The notes under the pieces were generated by a model. That model worked only from the letters and a program-made list of their open reading frames with translations. It made no database searches and was not told the origin of the DNA. 64,000 nucleotides of DNA. Origin: Ephemerocybe angulata. Taxonomy: Eukaryota > Basidiomycota > Agaricomycetes > Agaricales > Psathyrellaceae. Of this stretch, positions 12,032-23,725 are shown piece after piece (within the stretch, counting starts at the first letter, position 1; each line of letters starts with the position of its first letter). A program made the translations under genes and the position numbers. The stretch spans positions 62,001-126,000 of the forward strand of contig JAACJK010000171.1 of the NCBI GenBank assembly GCA_013368325.1, written 5' to 3'.

Positions 12032-14559
12032 CTATGACCTTACATGAGCAGACGACGTCGTGTAGCTATCCACTCTAGGTGGATAGTTTCGACCTCCTTC
12101 AACTCGAACAGAGCCGGATAGCTCCAAGCCTCCCAAACACGCGACAGGGATCAGTCCCCTCTCCGCATCGTTCTTCCCGTCCTTAACGCTCCTTTCGACC
12201 AACGCCCACCCATCTTCATACGTCTTCAACACCCTGACCTCGTCCCCACGCGTCAACGACAGCTCGTCCGAGAGGTTCCCGATGAACGGCACGCCAACCT
12301 TCTCGAACTCCTCGTCATTGAAGTTCTCGTAGCACGACGACGCGATGATGCTCGCATCGCCAGACTCGGCAGTGCTCGACATCGAGTACACTGTGGTGCG
12401 GTGGTGCCTTTGTTGATGCTGAGGTAGGTTGTACATGGCGGGATCATCGAAGGGATTCGGAGAACTTGAGCGGTCTGTAACGGCGAGAATATGTCGCAAG
12501 GAATCGCTGGTGCCCCCCGTTCCACCGGTGCTCGAGCTAAGCCGTGTATATCGCGAGGGGCTGGGGATTGAGGACGAATCCCTGCGCGTGGGCGGCGACC
12601 ACGAATCTTGCGTGCTCGAAATAGAGGAGGTAACTGCATGCCGGGGAAGGTCGTACATATCGGGGTTGGTGAATATGTTTGGTGAGTGGGATGGGTGGAC
12701 TGCCAGGTCGCTTCTACGACTACCTCCGGACTCGTCGCTGTAAGCTCTATCGCCCTCTGGGATGCTGCCCAATGATGCTGGCCGACTCGACGAAGGCGAC
12801 CGTGGCTGGCCAGAATAGGCAGATGTCCTGTCAATTGCCGCTTTCAAAGGTGGTCGTATATGGGGGCGGTGATGGAGGGAACCGGGCGCCGAGGGAGAAC
12901 CGTCATGGCTGTCTTCACTGTTCGTTTTGAAGCTGCCCTCTACAATGATCCTGGTCGAGGAGGCCAGGGATATCAGGCTGCCGACTGAACTCCGGTCTTG
13001 CCCTCTAGATGATGATGGCATGTGACCATAGTCGACTAGATGGCTGCCTTTTCTGACCTCAGCCATGGGCAATGGGGAAGGAGGTGCTGGGATAAAATGG
13101 TGTGGGGAGGTGGGAGTGACAGGTGGCGCAGTCGACGCTGCAGTAGATGTTGAAGCCTTGGCATTGACCACAAGTGGATTGTCGTTCTCTGGAGGTTCTT
13201 TCTCATCGCTATACTCCTGCGACTCCCTGCGCCGCTTCCGCGACCACCATCTCTGGCGGCGTTTCTCCCTCTTCGCAATCTTCCGGCGTCGGAATACGAG
13301 CAGAGTCGCGAGGAAGCCAAGGATGCTGAAGGTAACGACCACACCCACAGCGATCCGGGTGGGTGCAGCCAGACCGCCGGTGCCACCCTCAATCCCCGGC
13401 GTCGCGATTTTGGTGGAGGTCGGCACAATGTTCCCGTTGGAGTCACGCGTCGAGGAAGTGCGACCACCAGAACCACCGCCGGCGCCCTGGTCACCTCCAG
13501 AGTCTCCGCCCACATCAGCATGTGCAGAGCTAGAAACGACAGTGAGCCCGTTTCCCGTCAACGAGCCATCGTCCTCGGCGTTCTTGTCAGCACCAAGCAT
13601 GATACCGGGGATGGTGGAACTTCCACCCGCTCCATCGCCGCTGGACGTAGTGGTAGACGCAGTCGAAGGTTGCTGGTTGGCAGCGTTTCCAACGCCTTCT
13701 CCAGAAGAATGATCGGCTCCGGGGTTTGGCACAGTTGGGGGAGTAGACAGCGAAGGCCCATTATTAAGAGCTGTCGTCTGTGGAGGAACGGCGGGGCCGC
13801 TCGTCGTTCCTGAGCCCGGGGAAGGCGGATTCTGGTTGTTGCCGCTGTTCCCGCCATTGCCATTGTTGCTGCCATTACCGTTCCCGCCATTGCCATTGTT
13901 GCTACCATTACCGTTCCCGCCACCGCCATTGGCAGGTGCACCTGGAGCTGGGGTAGGGGTAGGCAACGGCGATGACGGTTTCGTGGTTGAGGACTGTCCG
14001 CCTCCAGGGTTGCCCCCAGCATTCCCATTGCCAGGGTCGGTGCTGGTGCTGGTGCTGGTGCTAGCGCTCGTGCTAGTTGGGGTAGACGGTGGTGGCGTGG
14101 GTGAAGAGGTGTCTGTCCCAAGGCCCAGCAGATTAGCAAGGGACTTGATGGTGTTTGAAGTGATATCCGTGACGGTGGTAACGACCGTGCCTAATAGGCC
14201 GCGCGCCTGAAGTGCAGGGTCCTCAGAAGCAGCACTGGAGGCGCGACTGTAGTGAGGCTGAGGACCTCCATGTACGCGGCGCGTGTGCCGTAAATGCCCT
14301 GAATGTGTGGGGGATAGCTCCACCTCTGCTCGAAGCTGGTGATGCTCCACACATGGCATGACTTAAACAGGATATGTCGGCGAATCCGAATAACAGCAAG
14401 TATAAAGAGTGTGAATGTGATAGAAAAGACTGTGATGATTCTTATTAGAGCTTTAGACAGAGGAAATAGCAGGAGAACCTCACCAGGATCGGGACTAGGG
14501 TTGGCAGAAAGGGAGAAGGCAGGGTGACATGGACGTAGGAAGAAAAGGGAAATAGGCAC
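12032..14559 (-). CDS. Single-pass membrane protein with C-terminal SH3 domain (paralogue A)
   Basis: The main exon is 14361-12032 (775 residues from MPCVEHHQ). A 5' exon 14559-14484 joins in phase across a 122-nt intron and would add a weakly hydrophobic leader (MPISLFFLRP), but this start is tentative. Order of parts: N-terminal region with RGLLGTVVTTVTDI; a long low-complexity Ser/Thr/Pro and Gly/Asn stretch with near-perfect repeats (NGNGSNNGNGG twice); one membrane helix (IAVGVVVTFSILGFLATLLV) followed by a very basic stop-transfer segment; a disordered Ser-rich tail; and an SH3 domain at the end (ELSLTRGDEVRVL, DGWALVE, RGLIPVACL). It resembles a wall- or surface-facing sensor with an intracellular SH3 adaptor end; that role is inference. 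The gene to its right is a paralogue. Confidence 0.75.
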
Positions 14560-15546
14560 AGTAAACTTTCATGAGTTGTTTATCAGGTAAATTGAAGAGC
14601 ATTCTTCCCATTGGCTTACATTTCAAGTAACGATATCGCCCACCGCAGGTCTCCGTCTGACAGGGAAGACAAGGTGATGGATGGCGACCAGTGACATTAA
14701 CGTGTTCAAAGCTTGATTGATGATTGACAATTGCACTCCGTACCTTGCGATGGACGTCCCAACGGTCCCATTATCGACATTACATGTAACCCACTTCAAC
14801 CGGCCCAATAGATAAGGACACGACCATCACCTCATGAATGAATGGGAATGGGTTCCCCACCATGGCCGACCCCCAAGGACGAAGCTCGAGGGGGCGTTGG
14901 AATCTTCGCGAGTACCAAGGGGCTAGAAGAGACGTTGGACGGTCCAGAAGCGACTGCGTTCTCACATCGTTCTGTCAGTGTGAACATGGCCGAGGGAAGT
15001 TAAGGAAGCGCGCTTGTCGACTCGGCGTCTGTGTGGGCGGCGTCAAGGCACTGTTCGGTTCATCCATAGCGTAAAGATAGGCACCGGCGCTACGCCCAGG
15101 TCTTTAACAGCCTTTACTAAGTAACGTGGCGAATGCATAGAGAACGTTTATCCAATACGTTTTCTACATCAGAAAGCCTTAATCTGGAAGATACAGCACG
15201 GAATGAATTGTGGCAAAGCGGTATACATTTGTACAAGGGGTAAAACCTGGAGCTTGGATCCAGGATAACTGCTCGAGAGAGGAACAGGACGTTCAACGCG
15301 GTGGGGAAGATGTGAAGCAAGTCATAACGGTGGTCGTCAACGAGCCAAGAACAGGAATGGAAGGGCAAAAGGAACAAAAACAAGTGGCGAAGTCGCTGAA
15401 TCGGAGTGCGGAACATACCAAGGGTATAATAGGTGTGAGATGAATGGTGATTGCGTTAACTGGACTTCCTCGGAGCGGCGGGGATGAAGCTTTCTCCTAG
15501 CAGAACGTAATCACTAGAAAAGCTCCTGCAGGCGCTCCTGCCCTCT
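14560..15546. other. Intergenic between the two SH3 paralogues
   Basis: No supported gene. It carries the promoter of paralogue A and the 3' UTR of paralogue B. Small open frames here lack family resemblance. Confidence 0.5.
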
Positions 15547-17401
15547 TCATTCGGTCGTCTGGTTCGCAACTTGGAATGCTTGAACCTGCTTTGTGTTCAA
15601 GAAGGTTGAGAGATCCTCGTCGATGTCCCGGAGGCATGCAACGGGAACGAGTCCTCGTTCAACGGGCGTCTCGTCAGGCTTTCCCACGCGTATCTGCTCG
15701 ACCATTGCCCATCCATCATCGAAGATCTCGAGAACTCTGACCTTCTCATCGACGGTCACCTCGAGTTCATCAGGCAGTGTCCGTCGGTAGGGCCGCCGGA
15801 TGGTCTCTATCTCAGCGAAGTTGCCAACGGCAGAGAACGCTTGCTCGTCATCGAACGGGCTCCTGGTGAACGGGTTGAATATCGTACTAGTAGCGGACCG
15901 CTCCCCGGCATCCATGAACGGGTTGGGTATCTTGTCTGCGCTAAGCTTCGTCCTCACCGTCAAGGGCTGCGTCGCCGTAACCGGAGGGTGAGACAACGAG
16001 CTGGGAGGCAGCTTGTTCAGCGAGCCGGAACTGGTGCCGTGGCACACTGCTGCGAGTGAAGTTCGGGATGCACTGGAAAGACCGGACTGGCCGCTACCGG
16101 AGCGAGAGTGCACAGAGGGTGCCTCGCTCGCGAGGATGGTGGGGGCTTGGGGAACTTGAAGGACTCAGTCTGTGAGCCACGCCTGTGTGGGTTATGTACC
16201 ACGATATACTGAGAGCTCCCGCCCGAGCTCGCGCTGCCGATCGAGAACCTGTCCGAATCCATTTGCGCGTGGTGGCCTTGACCGTGGTGGGCGCGGACCT
16301 CAGCGATGGGAGGAGCGGATGGCACGATGCTGGCTAGGTCCAGGGGAGACGGCTCGCGTTCGAACGAAGGCGCAGAGCTGCCTCTGAGATCGGGGTTTGG
16401 CGGGTCTGGGAGCGCCTTCTCGTTGAAGTGAACAGGCTCGGGCTTCTTGTCGTCGTAGCTTTGTGAATTGCGCTTGCGAGTAAACCACCACCGTTCCACG
16501 CGATCCCGTCGACGGGAGATCCACCGGCGTCGAACGAAGAGGGCCAAGACGAAGAAGAAGATTAGAAGGAAGAGAATTACGAGGCCTGCAATCAGCGACC
16601 CTGACATGCCCGGCTTCGCAGTCGCCCCACTGACTGCAAGAGGTGAGCCCGTGCCACTCTCGGTTGGTGCTGTCCCATCAGCAGAGGTGGTAGGGCCCAC
16701 TCCTGCAAGTACGGTGGCCGAACCGCTGGACGAGGAAGTACCTATACATGATCGAGTCAGTGAACGTCTGCGAGCCCCCAGACAAGATAAATACCATCGT
16801 TTGCGCTTTTGGTTGAACTGGCAGCGCCAGTCTCGACTGAACTTGTTGCTTTGTTGGATACTGTTGAACTCGAATCGGTTTTAGAGGTTGCATCACCTTC
16901 TTTTGCACCGTCAGATTGTTTGCTGTTGCCACCATTATTGTTGGCTGCCCCATTGTTGGTGTTATTACCGTTGTCACCTGTGCCGCCGTCGGTATTGGCA
17001 TTCCCATCAGAGTTGGGCCCAGGTGTCGTGGGTGTATTAGAGGTCTGTGCAGGAGCCTGGGAGCTCGATGTGCTCGTGGCCCCAGCCTTCGTGGTCGTCG
17101 TCGAAGTGGATTGAGACCCTCCGTTCCCGCCTGAGTTGCCACCATTCCCGCTATTCCCGCTGTTGCTATTCCCGTTTCCGTTCCCTCCTCTGCCATTTCC
17201 TTGCCCCCGACCTTTCCCTCCGTCATTATTACCCTTCCCATTGCCACCTCCACCCCTGTTACCGCCAAATGATCCACCGAAAAGGCTACCAAGCCCTTGA
17301 GGAGAGCGCTGTAGGATAACGTCCCGAGCTTGCAACTTTTCCGCGATTACACGTCGGAGATGTACGTGGTCGGCATGACCCTGCTGTCGCGCAGCGTGCA
17401 T
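15547..17401 (-). CDS. Single-pass membrane protein with C-terminal SH3 domain (paralogue B), apparent frameshift
   Basis: Exon 1 is 17401-16795 and exon 2 runs from 16741 to 15547. The organisation repeats paralogue A: a Gly/Asn-rich N-terminal stretch, Ser/Thr-rich spacer, membrane helix (LIAGLVILFLLIFFFVLALF) followed by RRRWISRRR, disordered tail and C-terminal SH3 (ELEVTVDEKVRVLEIF, DDGWAMVEQ, ERGLVPVACL). The reading frame changes inside exon 2 near 16141-16145, in a run of five Cs on the coding strand: upstream ends in FKFPKPP and downstream resumes at TILASEAPSVHSRSG. A one-base indel explains it. An alternative is an 83-nt intron from a donor near 16216 to an acceptor near 16134, but that would remove the YIVVHN segment that aligns with IIVEG of paralogue A. 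Start codon tentative; an acceptor-like CTCTAG lies just upstream. Confidence 0.7.
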
Positions 17402-20400
17402 GTCGTCAAAGACCGTAGGAACCTAGAGAAAAGAACAAAAGGACACAAAAGAGAGTCGATAGTTTGAAAAATGAGTGGAAGGTGTCGTTTAGACTGTGAA
17501 CTAGCTTGTTTTGGTGAGCGAAGTGATAGTTAGAACATGAGAGGAAGGGGGTTTAGACAGGAGAAATCGAACTTGAAGGCTCTGGACAAGCCTGTCTCGT
17601 TCTCGGCTCGTGCAATGTTGTCGATGGGATGAATCAAACCACCATCAAATAGAACCCTGTTCGAGGATCTCAACAACACGACAACCAGCCACACTTGGGA
17701 ACAAGCGCCCAAAGTGTGGCCTTGTTGATTACCAGCTACATGGTATGCTGTGGTATTTGTGGCTCCGGTATACAAACCTTTCTGCTGAACAGAGATTAGG
17801 AGTAACAGAGAAGACAGAAGGACCACAGAAAACTGAACCAGTTGGAACAGGTCAAATGCAGGTGGCGGAAGAATTTTCAATGGAAACCAACTGATGCGTT
17901 GATGCGCCATCAGACAGATATCGTTGTCAAGCGCCCGGCCTGAGGAAGTGTCCGCTTCGCAAGTCGTCCTTGTTTTCCTTTGTTCGCAAAGGTCCAATGC
18001 TTGGGGCACGCAGGAATATTTTACTGTGCATCTCTGTGGCACATGACCGGGCCATTCTAGTAAGCGCCTTCGATTTTTTAACTCTGGGCACTCCCGGGAA
18101 CCATATGTCGGGTGGACACCATGGTTACCTCCGCATCCTGGCGCAACTTCGGTCGGGTATATATCGATCGACCGTCACTCAGCTGTTCACCGCACCAGCT
18201 CAGTCCCATCCAGATTTATTTGTGGGCCCAGGGTCGGCATCCTGAGTTTTGCCCGGGAGGCACGAAACAGGAATCCAGGATGCACTCAGGCAGTTCCAAG
18301 ATAAGAAAAGAACCTAAGAACTTGCGAACTCATCAAGAAAGGCGAGGATCGATCTTTAAACCCCTCCGCGCCCTTTTTGAGGAATACAACAACTTCTTCC
18401 ACTACAGCGCCCATTGCAAGGCTTCCCACCACTGGGGGCCCGACACTGCATTTCCGAGACTAAATGAAGATTTGCATTGCTGTTGATTGTATAGTCGGCG
18501 ATATCTATTCTATAGCCCTCAGTTGAGGCCCGCAACACCCGCGTATTAAATTGAATGCAGGCCGACTCTCGCACATCTTCTATAAGAATGTCAAGGGCCT
18601 TTCTTCCTACCCTGAAACCCTTGACCAGCTCAGTGATGATTAGATATGGCATCTCCGTCGATGTCAGCCTTCCGATAAACGGACCCCAGATCTAAACCAC
18701 TATGACGAATACACACCTGGCATTTCGATAGAAATCATCCAATTGAATAGTGTCAATAACATACGTTTTCGCAGCTCGCGCGGAATGTCAAAGCAAAACG
18801 TGTGGAAGGCCATGCACGCGGGATCCGTAACGCACAGTATTCGCTGTGCCAAGGGAGGTCAGTGGTACGGCTCATATAATTCGCCGACATTAGGGCGACG
18901 CTCTCTCTAAGCAATTGTCAGATACCGGAGCCGAACTTAGCCCTTGGGTTAGTACGCGCAGTTCCTGGATTGAGCAGTCTTCTGAACCTCAACAGGTCTT
19001 CAAGAAGAGCTTCAGTCTCAGTTCTGTGGCACAGTTAATTGTACTGTAAGATCCCCGGGTAGTGTACGATCCGGACATGAGTGTGGAGCCACCTTGCGCA
19101 TGCGGAAGGCGGAGAAGTTCCGAGAACATAGATGGTTCTATCAAGGAAGCAAGTCGTCTTCCAAGGTCTCGGTCTCAAGGCATACAAGAGTACTCACTAA
19201 TACACAGCAACCTTTTGAGGTTAGTCCTTACGTCCTCATATCTACGCTTCCATGTATATCATACCCGACTCGCATTTGAGTCTTTATTATTCGAGGACGA
19301 ACCGTCAGGCATTCATGTTGGCGCAATGTAGCACTGGCAGAACGGACACCGTAATGTAATAGAGCTCATACTAGTCCAACTGGCCCGTCTAAAAGTTATC
19401 GCTCTTATTACTAAATCTTATCCTGTCCTCATAAGTATAAACTTATGGCTTCCGAATGGTACAATCTTCTAGTCTACAGGGGCCCGGGAGACATAAGCGC
19501 CCGTCCTTCATCACTCATCGAACAGTGACTCAGAGAAGCCATCAATCGACAAGGCGAAGCGCCATCCATGCGGTCATTCTGGAGGCGAGATGGACGGGCA
19601 TTGATACAGTTGCCTGCGTAGAATTCGGGGCCCTCTGCCCAACATCCAGCTCAGCTTGTTCTCAGAACTCCTCCGCTCACAGCAATAGCTCGATGCGATG
19701 AAGCTCAAGGTTTTGATCGAGTACTCAATCATCAAGTCTCGGCGGTCATGGGTGCATGTTACCAGTGATAATAATGCCCATACCCTAAGGAATTTGCCCA
19801 CTTTCCACCCACCATGCGCTCTTACAACGCTTCGAGACCCCAACATGCTATCCACAAAATGAATCATGAGGAACGGTCATTGTTAAGCATCTAGAAGAGG
19901 GCATCTTTCTAAGCGAGAACCACTTAGGTTCACTACAAGCTCATGTACTGCTAAAGATATGAAACGTCGACGATAGCCGCTGGCACGAATGGCCAGGGCC
20001 GGGGGAATGAACAATCTCAGTGGAGATACATATCATTGTTGCGGACACACCACATACCCCTTTCCCTTAGATGCTCACTGCAGGCCCTTCCCTGTAAGAC
20101 ACTGCGGCCGACATGAGATGATCGCTTTCGAGCGCCAAAAGAAGGCATCTAGGGAATACGTGGAGAAAGTATTATTATGGGAGCGGACTCGGGTGACTGT
20201 ATTCCCCAGTCTCCGTTGAGCGATCATGATATCTCTCTGTGGCAAGATACTCCAAAGTCCTCGATCAAAGCACTGCACATCCCCGGCGGTATGGAAGTGA
20301 ACATGTTGTTTGTCCTTCCCGAGGACAGGAGAGATCAAAGACAGGTTGGACGAGCGCCTCAATTGTCTCTGGCTGGCTTCCAACTTGAAAGGTCACACAA

Positions 20401-21001
20401 CACCCGCGAGTGTGAATTGGGCCGTGCATCCCTATCCAAGGATACGAAGAAAGAGACAAGCAGAAGCGCTTAACATGGCACCAATAGAGATAGGCCCCAT
20501 ATACTGATCCAAAACGGTCACCGTGATTGTAGATACGCAAAAACGGTCCGCGCAGAGCTCGTAACCGCTGCGCTTGCCGATGCGAGAGAGCAGCTGACTC
20601 CGCGAGGGATCTCAAATGGCTTGGACCCAACAGCCTCATCCTTGATAGGCGAGCCATTGGTGGGACATTGCGGAAAAGGAAAGAGGCCATGAGTACCACG
20701 GCCAGGGAGTGCATATGTTGAACGCATCTGATGATGACAGGCTACAGCTGCCAAATATCCTGATCGGCGGGAATACCGTGTGCTTGTCAGATCTCGCATT
20801 CGACGATACTGGACATGTTTTGAGATGCGATACTCTCCCTCTGAATATAAAGGGATTTGGCATGCTGGGGCTCTGTATCAGTCAATATCCTCGCCAGCGA
20901 GCGAAATAACCCGTATGTCCCTTACATGTCCCTTAGTTGCACAATGAAGATACTGAACCATCTGCAGGAACGCACCTTGAACACCTATAATTCTTCAAAC
21001 C
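17402..21001. other. Gene-poor 3.6-kb region
   Basis: I find no gene I can support. Open frames up to about 170 residues occur on both strands, but none has a recognisable domain, a coherent splice pattern or sensible amino acid composition. It may hold degraded mobile-element or gene remnants; nothing has clear terminal repeats. Confidence 0.45.
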
Positions 21002-21724
21002 ATGGACAATTCGAGCGGCTCCCACCGGACATTTAGCACGGCTGGAGAAGGCGGTCAGCCTCAGAGACATCGTACCATCAATCCCCAGCGCCCCCTCCGG
21101 CACATATCAGCCCTCATGAACTCCATGGCTATAGCGCAGAGGCCGCTTTCTCCTCTGGCGGGGAACTTACAGCCAACATTCCAATACCCACAGCCATACC
21201 TCCGGCCAGCACAAGGGTATGCATACTCTCGACAACTCCCTCCACAGACACGCCAGATCGCCGTCCTCAACAGTCTCCTAAGCGCCGGCTCGACGAGGGA
21301 AATTGATTACGACATCACAACCCCCACATCCACGGCCGTATGCCTGTACCAGGACCCCCCAGGCGTCAGTAGGGACTGGAGGCATGAGTGGGCGACTGTA
21401 CCCGGGCTAGAGTCGTTGACGATCCGAGCGTCCTTCATGGATGGCACGCCTATCGTTGTCTTCCCCTGTGACGGACCCCACAGCCACTGGCCCGCGGTCA
21501 TCGTGCAGCACGTACTAGAGATCGTACACCAGGCAGCGCGTGATCGCCTTCAAGGGTCCCGTCGTGAAGGTGGATTGGGTTTAGAGGAAAATGGATGGGA
21601 CTGTGGGCCGCTCTACAATGAGCAGTACACAGCACCTTCCATGGCGACCGGGAGGGGGTGGAGATGGGGAGGCCTGGTCCCAAGCAGAACGGAGCGAGAC
21701 GTGTGGGTTCTCTTGCTTCATTGA
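21002..21724 (+). CDS. DUF6699-type domain protein
   Basis: A single uninterrupted frame of 240 residues. The N-terminal third is polar and Pro/Gln-rich. From about residue 85 the order of motifs fits the basidiomycete DUF6699 domain: LNSLLSAGSTREIDYDIT, the STAVCL strand, LESLTIRA and VVFPCDGPHSHWPAVIVQHV with a helix after it (VLEIVHQAAR). The molecular function of the family is unknown. It stands alone between two gene-poor stretches. No intron is needed and the ATG is the first in the frame. Confidence 0.6.
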   Translation: MDNSSGSHRTFSTAGEGGQPQRHRTINPQRPLRHISALMNSMAIAQRPLSPLAGNLQPTFQYPQPYLRPAQGYAYSRQLPPQTRQIAVLNSLLSAGSTREIDYDITTPTSTAVCLYQDPPGVSRDWRHEWATVPGLESLTIRASFMDGTPIVVFPCDGPHSHWPAVIVQHVLEIVHQAARDRLQGSRREGGLGLEENGWDCGPLYNEQYTAPSMATGRGWRWGGLVPSRTERDVWVLLLH

Positions 21725-22665
21725 CATTCCTATCGATAGCGCGATATAGCTTTCTAGTCTTGACGGTTCGAATCTGTGCGATGGCGTAGTGTAAGTGAGA
21801 CAGAAGCAGTTAACTTATGTGTGGAGGGAATTTAGGGCGTGCAGCCTATGTCAATAGTCACGTTGAGTTTGAGCGAGAAATGAGCTGCCCTTTTTTCGCT
21901 GGAGAGTGGAGGTCGAGATAGCGGATGAAGGCCCGGATATTAACTCTCCGTCTGAGGCCGCGGAGGATTAATGGCGCCGTCTTCCACGATATACCAACGG
22001 GAAAGCACTTTCGATACCGAGCGACCAGGCCTTGGAGGAATCGATAGAAAAGGTTTCGTTCTTCACACGAGAAGCCCACCAGGTCCTCATGTTCACCTTC
22101 TCAATGGCCTGCACATACCTCATTTCGAATCGGTGGCGGCTTCTGGAACTGCAAGATAGAATGTATTTTGAGGATGGAGAAGGGTCCATGACTCTTCGTG
22201 TTCTTCCAGATACCTCTGAACCTGCTTGGAGCAAAGGCTTATGGGGCAGATTTCGGAGGCGAATTAGGAGATAAAAGTTGGCATTCAGCCGTAAAAGGAT
22301 AGTTTATACCCAGTTTAATTGAAAACCCTCGGTGGATATTAGCCGAGACTGAGTTATCACATGGAATACCACGGAGAAGTGCACGGGCCTGATTTGGATG
22401 TCTGAGGACAAGTAGCAAGCATTGGCGTAATGGGCCATCAGAGCAGGCAATGGTTGAAGTGCGACGCAGACGCAGACTTGCACAGGTTGGGCGTCATAAT
22501 ACTCGAAAGTGGTCATTCCCCAAAATAGTGAATGGACATCGTTGCGGTCCACTTGACGCGAGACGAAAGACAATCTAAATATGAAAAGCATGAGAACCTG
22601 GGGAAGAGAGGAATGCGAAAACAGCAGTAGTGAAGTGACATCACCATTCAAGGAAGAGCATAGAG
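21725..22665. other. Intergenic, nothing recognised
   Basis: It contains only short frames. One at 22032-22274 (+, 80 residues) reads like protein (QVLMFTFSMACTYLI, then a basic end) but has no neighbour exons or family that I can identify, so it is not called. Confidence 0.45.
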
Positions 22666-23429
22666 CTATGTCGTATCCATTTCATATGTACCATCCGCAT
22701 CTGACGGGGCTGCCATGGGGTCAGAGTCAGGGTCAGCTTTTTCTTTTCCTTTCCTTGATTCGGTCAGTGAGCTGTCTTCAGGCTCGCTCTGTTTCTTCTT
22801 AACTGTTCCCTTGGCTCTTGGAGCTCTCGTTGGAGGGGCCGCTTTTCCGGTCATGCGATCAATTCTTTGCCCGTCTGCATCCAAAACCGCACCTTGGGCA
22901 GTGCTCTCCGAGGTTGTCGAAGGTTCGGTAGCCTCAGACGGCTTCTCCTGTCGATCAGGACTGGCGGAGGGTGATTTTGGTTGCAGAGTAACCTCTTTAA
23001 AGATAATGCGTTGTTCTGTGTTGGCAACGTGTTGCACGGTGCGCTTTTGCAATTCTACTCGAACGGTAAACAGTGCTGTTAGACATAACGAAAATGGAAA
23101 CTAACTGACCTCTGTCTTCCGAGAAGACCATTTCAGTGCCCAGGAGATGGTGATGGTGGCCCTTGAAGACCGTTCCCTGGAGCTGTAGGAACGGAGTAGG
23201 GGTGTCGAGACCCTGTCAATGCCGTCGTTAAGTCCCGCTCCTGACGTGAATGGGGTCGATGTACGATCAGATGATAGCCCGAAGCACTTGGGACCAGGGT
23301 CGGTTCAACATTTCCGAGATCCAAGGTGATATACGATATCTCTTCCTCGCCTTCATATTCATCGTCGGGCCCAAATTCTTCAATTTGTTGGTATCCCGGT
23401 AACAGAGACGTCGGGACTTCGGAAGCCAT
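22666..23429 (-). CDS. Transcription factor TFIIIC triple-barrel subunit (subunit 6/Tfc7-like)
   Basis: Three exons (23429-23265, 23212-23110, 23057-22666) close in frame at 219 residues. Residues about 30-95 match the TFIIIC triple-barrel domain: EEISYITLDLGN, then GLDTPTPFLQLQGTVFKG across the first splice, and HHLLGTEMVFSEDR. In the RNA polymerase III factor TFIIIC this domain dimerises with the partner subunit in the tau-A part that contacts box A. The C-terminal half is disordered, basic and Ser/Pro-rich (RAPRAKGTVKKKQ), as in other fungal members. It is divergent from the MRM2 gene with about 296 bp between start codons. Confidence 0.85.
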
Positions 23430-23725
23430 ATTGTTCAGGGGTGAGGAGCTGTTGAGCCCAGTGTCAGATGAGTCGTAATCGGATGGGGTGGATATCTCTG
23501 TGTCGCTACTTGGGATCGCCAGGCGCCGAAAATTGGCGCCAGTGGAGTGATATTACGGGAGGAGAACGTTCGGAAACAACCAAGTTCACTCGCAAGCGAC
23601 CTTCACACACATTTCTCAGAGGGCGAGGCCCTCCCATCATAACATGCACAAACAACATTACCAACAGGCCAAATATTCTTGCTTTCCAGTTTCCTGCTTG
23701 ATTTCTACCACTATGACCGTCTACT
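23430..23725. promoter_or_regulatory. Bidirectional promoter, TFIIIC subunit / MRM2
   Basis: The 296 bases between two divergent start codons must drive a Pol III factor subunit and a mitochondrial rRNA methyltransferase. No TATA box is obvious in either direction, as is common for housekeeping promoters. Confidence 0.5.

Noticed and set aside
13065..13712. Plus-strand 215-residue frame opposite the SH3 paralogue A
   Set aside because: Arises from the Ser/Gly/Pro-rich repeats of the minus-strand gene; composition is repetitive and no start context or splice pattern is seen.
17530..18042. 170-residue minus frame upstream of SH3 paralogue B as a possible N-terminal exon
   Set aside because: The frame is not hydrophobic at its start, carries no family motif, and no donor joins it in phase convincingly to the exon at 17401.
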